Of a stretch of DNA of 64,000 bases, positions 59,238 through 64,000 are shown in pieces. The translations under genes were made by a program, and so were the position numbers. Each line of letters opens with the position of its first letter. Within the stretch, counting starts at the first letter, position 1. The stretch comes from Kitasatospora sp. NBC_01246 (GTDB taxonomy: Bacteria; Actinomycetota; Actinomycetes; Streptomycetales; Streptomycetaceae): contig NZ_CP108484.1 of assembly GCF_036226505.1 (NCBI RefSeq), positions 4,154,001-4,218,000 on the forward strand, in the 5' to 3' direction. Below the pieces are notes generated by a model. The model saw only the letters and a program-made list of their open reading frames with translations, searched no databases and was not told the DNA's origin.

Positions 59238-59342
59238 GAAACGGTCACCTCTCGACAAGCCAGGACAGCCCGGACCAGGCTGAATGACGCGATTCACTGT
59301 AGTGGGGTGCCACCGTTCACGGGCCCCCTCTACAGTCGGGTC

Positions 59343-60002
59343 ATGGCTTCCACACCCGCCCGACTGCTGGCCGACTCCCGACGAGCCCTCCTCACCATGG
59401 TCGGCCTGCTCGCCGTCATCTGGCTGGTGCAGTTGGTGAACTGGATGGACGACTACGGCCTCACCTACGAACACGGCCTGATGCCGCGCCGGCTCGACGA
59501 GCTGCCGGACGTGTTCGCCATGCCGCTGCTGCACTTCAGTTGGGAGCACATCGAGGCCAACTCCTGGCCGCTGTTCGCCTTCGGCTTCCTCTCCGCCTAC
59601 CGGGGCATGAAGCGGTTCCTCTGGGCGACCCTGATGATCGTCGTGGTCGGCGGCCTCACCGTCTGGCTGTGCGAGCGCCCCGAGACGGTCACCGCCGGGG
59701 CCAGCGGCCTGGTCTACGGCTACTTCGGCTACCTGGTGCTGCGCGGCGTGCTCGACCGCAACCTGCTGGACGCGGTGATCGCCGTCGTCGTCGCGGCGGT
59801 GTACTCCTACCTCCTGATCGGCGTCCTGCCGGTGACCCAGGGGGTCAGCTGGCTGGGCCACCTCGGCGGTCTGATCGGCGGGCTCACCGCCGCCTGGCTG
59901 CTCCGCAACCGCGGACCGAAGACGGCCGCCGCCCCGGCGTCCGAGCCCGCCGCCGGCCCCCGGTCCGCCCTGCACAAGGAGCTGGACGACCTCGGCCTCT
60001 GA
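59343..60002 (+). CDS. Rhomboid-family intramembrane serine protease
   Basis: 219 aa with six predicted helices. The catalytic Ser is in TAGASGLVYGYFGYL (GASG, near residue 122) and the His in WLGHLGGLIGGLTAAWLL (near residue 177). PLLHFSWEHIEANSWPLFAFG is the conserved loop/helix 2 region with the H..N.. oxyanion residues. It cleaves membrane proteins within the bilayer; substrate unknown. Confidence 0.9.
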   Translation: MASTPARLLADSRRALLTMVGLLAVIWLVQLVNWMDDYGLTYEHGLMPRRLDELPDVFAMPLLHFSWEHIEANSWPLFAFGFLSAYRGMKRFLWATLMIVVVGGLTVWLCERPETVTAGASGLVYGYFGYLVLRGVLDRNLLDAVIAVVVAAVYSYLLIGVLPVTQGVSWLGHLGGLIGGLTAAWLLRNRGPKTAAAPASEPAAGPRSALHKELDDLGL

Positions 60003-60113
60003 GCGCCGGAGGAGCAAGCCAGGAGCACGCCAGGAGCACGGCGAGGGGCCCCGCGAGCGCGCCGCCGGCCAGGTATAGACCAATCCCGGACCTGCGACTA
60101 GCGTGGGAGAGCC

Positions 60114-60183
60114 CTGCCCTCTGCCTTCTGCCTTCTGCCTTCTGCCTTCTGCCTTCTGCCTTCTGCCCTCTGCCCTCTGCCCT
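60114..60183 (+). repeat. Ten tandem 7-bp repeats (CTGCCTT / CTGCCCT)
   Basis: Ten exact or near-exact heptamers in the pyrimidine strand, then degenerate copies to about 60204. They lie between a promoter-like TATAGACC region (60073) and the GTG at 60216, in the leader of the next gene. Confidence 0.9.
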
Positions 60184-60215
60184 CTCCCCCCTGCCCCCTG
60201 CTCCGGAGCCGCACC

Positions 60216-61382
60216 GTGGAGTCGTCCGTCCTCGCCTTCGCCACCGACCTGCTGGACGAGGGCACCGACACCTTCTTCGGCAACCTCGCCGACCGGGCCG
60301 GGGTCGGCGGCGTCACCCTCGCCTCGGTCTACCACGAGGCCCGGGACGTCTTCCCGCACAACCCGCGCCAGGTGATCCGCTACCTGGAGCCGGGCGCCGC
60401 CTACTTCCGCCCCGACCCGGCGCGCTGGGCCGGGCGGCGGCTGCGGCCCACCCCCTCCACCGCGATCGGCGACCGCGACCCCTTCGCCGAGGCCGCCGCC
60501 GAGGCGCGGCGCCGCGGGATGAAGCTGCACGCCTGGACGGTGTTCTGCCACAACGACCGGCTCGGCTTCGACCACCCCGACTGCGCCCCCGCCAACGCCT
60601 TCGGCGACCGCCACCTCACCGAACTCTGCCCGGCCGCCCCGGAGGTCCGCGAGTACGCGGTGACGCTGGTCGCCGAGCTGGCCCGGTACGGCGTGGACGC
60701 GATCCGCGCCGAGTCGCTGCACTTCCACGGGCTGCGCCACGGCTACCACCACGAGCGCTACTTCGAGGAGCTGGGCCCGGTCGCCGAGGCGCTGCTCGGG
60801 ATCTGCTTCTGCGAGCACTGCCGCGCCGCCGCCGTCCGGGCGGGCGTCCCGGCCGACGAGGTGGCGGCGACCGTCCGCGCCGAGCTGCGCCGCCGGCTGG
60901 CCGACGACACGGCCGCCGCCGAGCCCGCCGCCCTCGACGAGCTGGCCGACGGCGCCCTGGCGGCCTACGTCGACGCCTCCGCCGCGACCGTGACCTCACT
61001 CGCCGCCGAGGTGGCCGAGGAGGCGCGACGGCACGGCATGCGGCTGAGCTTCATGGACGGCGGCGGCCCGGGCCGGGGCTGGCTCGCCGGCATCGATCTG
61101 CCCGCGCTCGCCGGGGTCGCCGACCAGATCGAGACGCTCGGCTACGCGCGGACCCCGGAGGCCGTCCGGGAGAAGATCGCCGCGTTCGCCCTGCACGGCG
61201 TCCGCCCGCGCGACATGGCGGTGATCCTGCGCCCGATGGCCTCGGACTGCGACGGCCCGGCCAACCTCGCCGCCAAGATCGCCACACTCCGTGAGCTCGG
61301 CGTGCCGGAGGTCGAGTTCTACCACTACGGCCTGATGCGGCTCTCCTCGCTGGACCGGATCGGCACCGCGCTCACCGGCTGA
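60216..61382 (+). CDS. Putative TIM-barrel (glycosidase-like) protein
   Basis: 388 aa from GTG 60216 with GGAG seven bases upstream. The order of motifs (VTLASVYHEARDVFPHNP, RGMKLHAWTVFCHNDRLG, GVDAIRAESLHFHGLRHGYHHERYFEELG, then a CFCEHC cysteine pair) is like barrel enzymes of the alpha-amylase/GH-like group where HAWxxF and the xxxE segment face the active site. No signal peptide. Substrate and true activity unknown. Confidence 0.6.
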   Translation: MESSVLAFATDLLDEGTDTFFGNLADRAGVGGVTLASVYHEARDVFPHNPRQVIRYLEPGAAYFRPDPARWAGRRLRPTPSTAIGDRDPFAEAAAEARRRGMKLHAWTVFCHNDRLGFDHPDCAPANAFGDRHLTELCPAAPEVREYAVTLVAELARYGVDAIRAESLHFHGLRHGYHHERYFEELGPVAEALLGICFCEHCRAAAVRAGVPADEVAATVRAELRRRLADDTAAAEPAALDELADGALAAYVDASAATVTSLAAEVAEEARRHGMRLSFMDGGGPGRGWLAGIDLPALAGVADQIETLGYARTPEAVREKIAAFALHGVRPRDMAVILRPMASDCDGPANLAAKIATLRELGVPEVEFYHYGLMRLSSLDRIGTALTG

Positions 61383-61457
61383 GCGGAGCCGGGCCGAGCC
61401 CAGCCGGGCCGGGCCGGGCCGGGCCGGTCGACCACACTCCCGGCACCACGGCCCGGC

Positions 61458-63122
61458 TCACCGCCGCCGCCGGGACGTCCCGAACAGGCTGCGCGAGATC
61501 TCCCGCCCGAGCTGCGTCCCGGCCGAGCGGGCGAAGGACTTGAGCGTCGGGTTGCTCAGCAGCGACCCGAGCAGCCCACCACCGTCCCCGGCCCCTTCCC
61601 CCGACCCCGCCTCGGACCTCCGACGCGGTTCGGGCGCCGGCCGCGGCGCGGCGGGCTCCCCGGCCGGCACCGACTCCGGCACCGACTCCGGGACCGGCTC
61701 GGGCACCGGTGCCGGCTCCGGCCGCGCCGCCCGGGCGGCCAGCTTCTCGTAGGCCGACTCCCGGTCGATCGCGTCCCGGTAGCGGGCCGCCAGCGGCGAG
61801 GCGTCCACCGCCGCCCGCAGCGCGGCCGGTTCGACCGGACCCATCAGCGACCGCGGCGCCCGCAGCCTGGTCGCCGCCACCGGCGTCGGCGCGCCCCGCT
61901 CGGAGAGCACCGTGACCACCGCCTCGCCGGTGCCGAGCGAGGTCAGCACCTCGCTCAGGTCGTACGAGGACCGGGGGAAGGTCGAGACCGTCGCCTTGAG
62001 CGCCTTGGCGTCGTCCGGGGTGAAGGCGCGCAGCGCGTGCTGCACCCGGTTGCCCAGCTGGGCGAGCACCTCGGCCGGGACGTCCTTCGGCGTCTGGGTG
62101 ACGAAGAAGATCCCGACGCCCTTGGAGCGGATCAGCCGGACGGTCTGGGTGATCGCCTCCCGGAACGCCTTGGAGGCCCCGTTGAAGAGCAGGTGCGCCT
62201 CGTCGAAGAAGAACACCAGCTTGGGCTTGTCGAGGTCCCCCACCTCGGGCAGCTCCTGGTAGAGGTCGGCCAGCAGCCACATCAGGAAGGTGGAGAAGAG
62301 CCGCGGCCGGTCCTGCACCGCGGGCAGTTCCAGCGCCGAGACGAGGCCCCGCCCGTCCGGGGCGGTCCGCAGCAGCTCGGCGGTGTCGAACTCCGGCTCT
62401 CCGAAGAACGCCCCGGCGCCCTCGTTCTCCAGCATGGTGAGCGAGCGCAGGATCACTCCTGCGGTGGCGGCCGACAGCCCGCCGATGCCCTTCAGCTCCT
62501 CCTTGCCCTCGGGCGAGGTGAGGAAGGTGATGACGGCGGTGAGGTCCTTGAGGTCGTACAGCTCCAGGCCGTTGCGGTCGGCGTAGTGGAAGACCAGCCC
62601 GAGCGAGGACTCCTGGGTCTCGTTCAGGTCGAGCACCTTGGCGAGCAGCAGCGGGCCGAAGCTGGTGACGGTGGCTCGGATCGGAATGCCCGTGCCCAGG
62701 CCGCCCAAGGCGTAGAACTCGGTCGGGCAGCCCTGCGCCGACCAGTCCTGGCCGACCTCGGCGGCCCGGGCGGCGGTCCGCTCGCCGGGTGCGCCGGGCG
62801 CGGAGATCCCGGAGACGTCGCCCTTGATGTCGGCCAGGAACACCGGCACCCCCTGGGCGGAGAGCTGTTCGGCGATCAGCTGGAGGGTCTTGGTCTTGCC
62901 GGTGCCGGTGGCGCCCGCGACCAGCCCGTGCCGGTTGAGCACCCCGAGCGGGATGCGCACCTGGGCGTCCCGGTAGGCGGTGCCGTCCAGCAGCACCGCC
63001 CCGAGGTCGAGGGCGGGCCCGGCGAAGGCGTACCCCTCGGCGATCTCCCGCACCGCGGGCGGGACGACTTCCGGGACGACCTCGGTGCCGGAGGGGGCGG
63101 ACGGCGGCTCGGCGGTGGACAT
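61458..63122 (-). CDS. HerA-like DNA-translocating ATPase (DUF853)
   Basis: 554 aa. Walker A GATGTGKT near residue 70, Walker B LVFFFDEAHLLF near residue 300, sensor-like FVTQTPKDVP, and the arginine-finger region RVQHALRAFTP. The C-terminus is Pro/Glu-rich (PVPEPVPESVPESVP) with a Gly-rich end and a basic tail (GTSRRRR). The DUF853 group is hexameric, related to HerA and FtsK pumps, and may act in repair or segregation. ATG 63122. Confidence 0.88.
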   Translation of the reverse strand: MSTAEPPSAPSGTEVVPEVVPPAVREIAEGYAFAGPALDLGAVLLDGTAYRDAQVRIPLGVLNRHGLVAGATGTGKTKTLQLIAEQLSAQGVPVFLADIKGDVSGISAPGAPGERTAARAAEVGQDWSAQGCPTEFYALGGLGTGIPIRATVTSFGPLLLAKVLDLNETQESSLGLVFHYADRNGLELYDLKDLTAVITFLTSPEGKEELKGIGGLSAATAGVILRSLTMLENEGAGAFFGEPEFDTAELLRTAPDGRGLVSALELPAVQDRPRLFSTFLMWLLADLYQELPEVGDLDKPKLVFFFDEAHLLFNGASKAFREAITQTVRLIRSKGVGIFFVTQTPKDVPAEVLAQLGNRVQHALRAFTPDDAKALKATVSTFPRSSYDLSEVLTSLGTGEAVVTVLSERGAPTPVAATRLRAPRSLMGPVEPAALRAAVDASPLAARYRDAIDRESAYEKLAARAARPEPAPVPEPVPESVPESVPAGEPAAPRPAPEPRRRSEAGSGEGAGDGGGLLGSLLSNPTLKSFARSAGTQLGREISRSLFGTSRRRR

Positions 63123-63270
63123 CGGTGCACACTCCAGGGCACGACTGAGGGGCGACGTTCACGACATTTCCCATGAAACAGCCGCAATCGTCCGCCCGCA
63201 GCTCGCGCCGGTGCGCGTGGCGCGGTCGCGGCTGCTGCGCCATCCGCCGCCCAAACGGTAGGCTTTCCGT

Positions 63271-63567
63271 GTGATCTTCAAGCGCATCGGCAATGGGCGG
63301 CCGTACCCGGATCACGGCCGGACCAGCACCCGCCAGTGGGCGGACGTCGCCCCGCGTCCGGTGCGGCTGGACCAGCTGGTGACCACCAAGGGCCAACTCG
63401 ACCTGGAGACCCTCCTCGCGGAGGACTCCACCTTCTACGGCGATCTCTTCGCCCACGTCGTGAAGTGGCACGGCGACCTCTACCTGGAGGACGGGCTGCA
63501 CCGCGCCGTACGCGCCGCGCTCCAGCAGCGCCAGGTGCTGCACGCCCGCGTCCTCGAAATGGAGTGA
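63271..63567 (+). CDS. VapB-like antitoxin-type protein
   Basis: 98 aa (MIFKRIGNGRPYPDHGRTSTRQWADVAPRPVRLDQLVTTKGQLDLETLL...). Actinomycete genomes usually label this protein 'VapB family antitoxin', although no toxin gene is next to it. GTG at 63271 is preceded by TAGGCT at 63259-63264, spaced for a leaderless transcript. Located upstream of the LytR_C gene. Confidence 0.7.
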   Translation: MIFKRIGNGRPYPDHGRTSTRQWADVAPRPVRLDQLVTTKGQLDLETLLAEDSTFYGDLFAHVVKWHGDLYLEDGLHRAVRAALQQRQVLHARVLEME

Positions 63568-63602
63568 CGGGCCCGTCCCGCACCCCGCGACCCGTGTGGA
63601 CA

Positions 63603-63630
63603 CCGCCCTCCGGCCACCTCCGGAGGGCGG
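63603..63630. terminator. Hairpin after the VapB-like gene
   Basis: 11-bp perfect stem CCGCCCTCCGG / CCGGAGGGCGG with a 6-base loop, 36 bp past the stop. No T-run. Confidence 0.6.
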
Positions 63631-63810
63631 TCCGCGCATGCACCGGTACCCCCGTTCGGGTGCCGGCGTACTCCAGATGATGATCATTTAGTACCTTCGC
63701 AGCCGTCCGGCACTAATCTGCTGACTACGGCCGCAGTCCGTGGCGTACGCCGCCCACCCAGGCCGTTTCCGTCACCCGATCCCCGCCCTGGCACGAGGGG
63801 GAGACAAACC

Positions 63811-64000
63811 GTGAGCATGTTGACTCCCCAAGGCCTGAAGGGGAAGCAGTACCGCGTCACCGGCAACAGCTATCCACGGCTGGGCCGGCCGCCGAAGAAG
63901 AGCCGCAAGGTCCTCGCCCTGATCGGCTCACTGCTCGCCCTGGCCCTGATCGGCCTCGGCGGCGTGCAGCTCTGGGACATCTTCACCGGCAAGGGCAAGA
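63811..64000 (+). CDS. LytR C-terminal-domain membrane protein (partial)
   Basis: Incomplete at the window edge: at least 63 codons from GTG 63811 (GAGGGGGAG ahead; ATG 63817 is an alternative). MSMLTPQGLKGKQYRVTG is followed by a basic stretch (RPPKKSRKVL) and one helix (ALIGSLLALALIGLGGVQLW), the start of LytR_C proteins anchored in the membrane with an external domain. The conserved link to the VapB-like gene supports this. Confidence 0.75.
   Translation, partial: MSMLTPQGLKGKQYRVTGNSYPRLGRPPKKSRKVLALIGSLLALALIGLGGVQLWDIFTGKGK

Noticed and set aside
63271..63567. A toxin-antitoxin pair
   Set aside because: The VapB-like protein has no adjacent PIN or other toxin gene; the next gene is a LytR_C-type membrane protein.
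1..64000. CRISPR arrays
   Set aside because: All tandem repeats found are contiguous or in-frame coding repeats; none has regularly spaced unique spacers, and no cas genes are present.

Overview
The window is chromosomal DNA of a very GC-rich actinomycete, almost certainly Streptomycetaceae (Streptomyces or Kitasatospora). The evidence is near-saturating G/C at third codon positions, GTG and TTG starts, a germacradienol/geosmin synthase, an AfsA/ArpA-type butyrolactone pair, a pSAM2-type integrative element, and the block sigma factor - asd - ask - DUF5063 - recR - ybaB - dnaX - SRP RNA - tRNA-Ser.

Layout. (1) 1-7.82 kb: right part of an actinomycete integrative and conjugative element (AICE) resembling pSAM2. 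It has Spd-type spread genes, an FtsK-like transfer ATPase, a small activator, a KorSA-like GntR repressor with three copies of one palindromic operator, and a divergent Nudix gene that may be the Pif-type immunity factor. A low-GC AlbA_2/ATPase cargo gene follows. The element ends in a duplicated 3' half of tRNA-Pro; rep, xis, int and the intact tRNA should lie left of base 1. (2) 8.1-13.3 kb: a signalling cassette with an AfsA-type synthase, a divergent ScbR/ArpA-type receptor, an SDR-like protein, a second TetR regulator and an IS701-like transposase homologue whose DDE residues are largely gone. (3) 13.3-22.6 kb: MerR and LAL regulators, a SnoaL-like protein, an MFS pump, an S9 peptidase, a lipoprotein and SURF1. 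(4) 22.7-32.5 kb: conserved core block on the minus strand, ending in SRP RNA and tRNA-Ser(GGA).

(5) 32.49-40.45 kb: a roughly 7.9 kb segment bounded by 54-bp direct repeats of the tRNA-Ser 3' half (53/54 identical), so probably an island. It carries an OmpR-type response regulator and kinase, a small membrane protein, a MacB/FtsX-type ABC transporter, a decayed tRNA-like sequence and a secreted protein, but no integrase. The small membrane gene and the ABC gene have matching upstream modules, suggesting co-regulation. (6) 40.7-50.7 kb: redox and stress genes (MFS, old-yellow-enzyme, AraC, quinone reductase, AhpD-like, a two-domain hydrolase, MerR, DinB-like, VOC). (7) 50.8-64 kb: geosmin synthase, a HhH-GPD protein, small DUF genes, an MFS/WYL divergent pair, PEBP, rhomboid, a TIM-barrel-like protein, a HerA-like ATPase, a VapB-like protein and the start of a LytR_C membrane protein.

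A recurring trait is short in-frame tandem repeats near protein termini or in linkers, plus a 7-bp microsatellite ahead of one gene. All functional statements are by recognition of motifs and family resemblance; no database search was possible.
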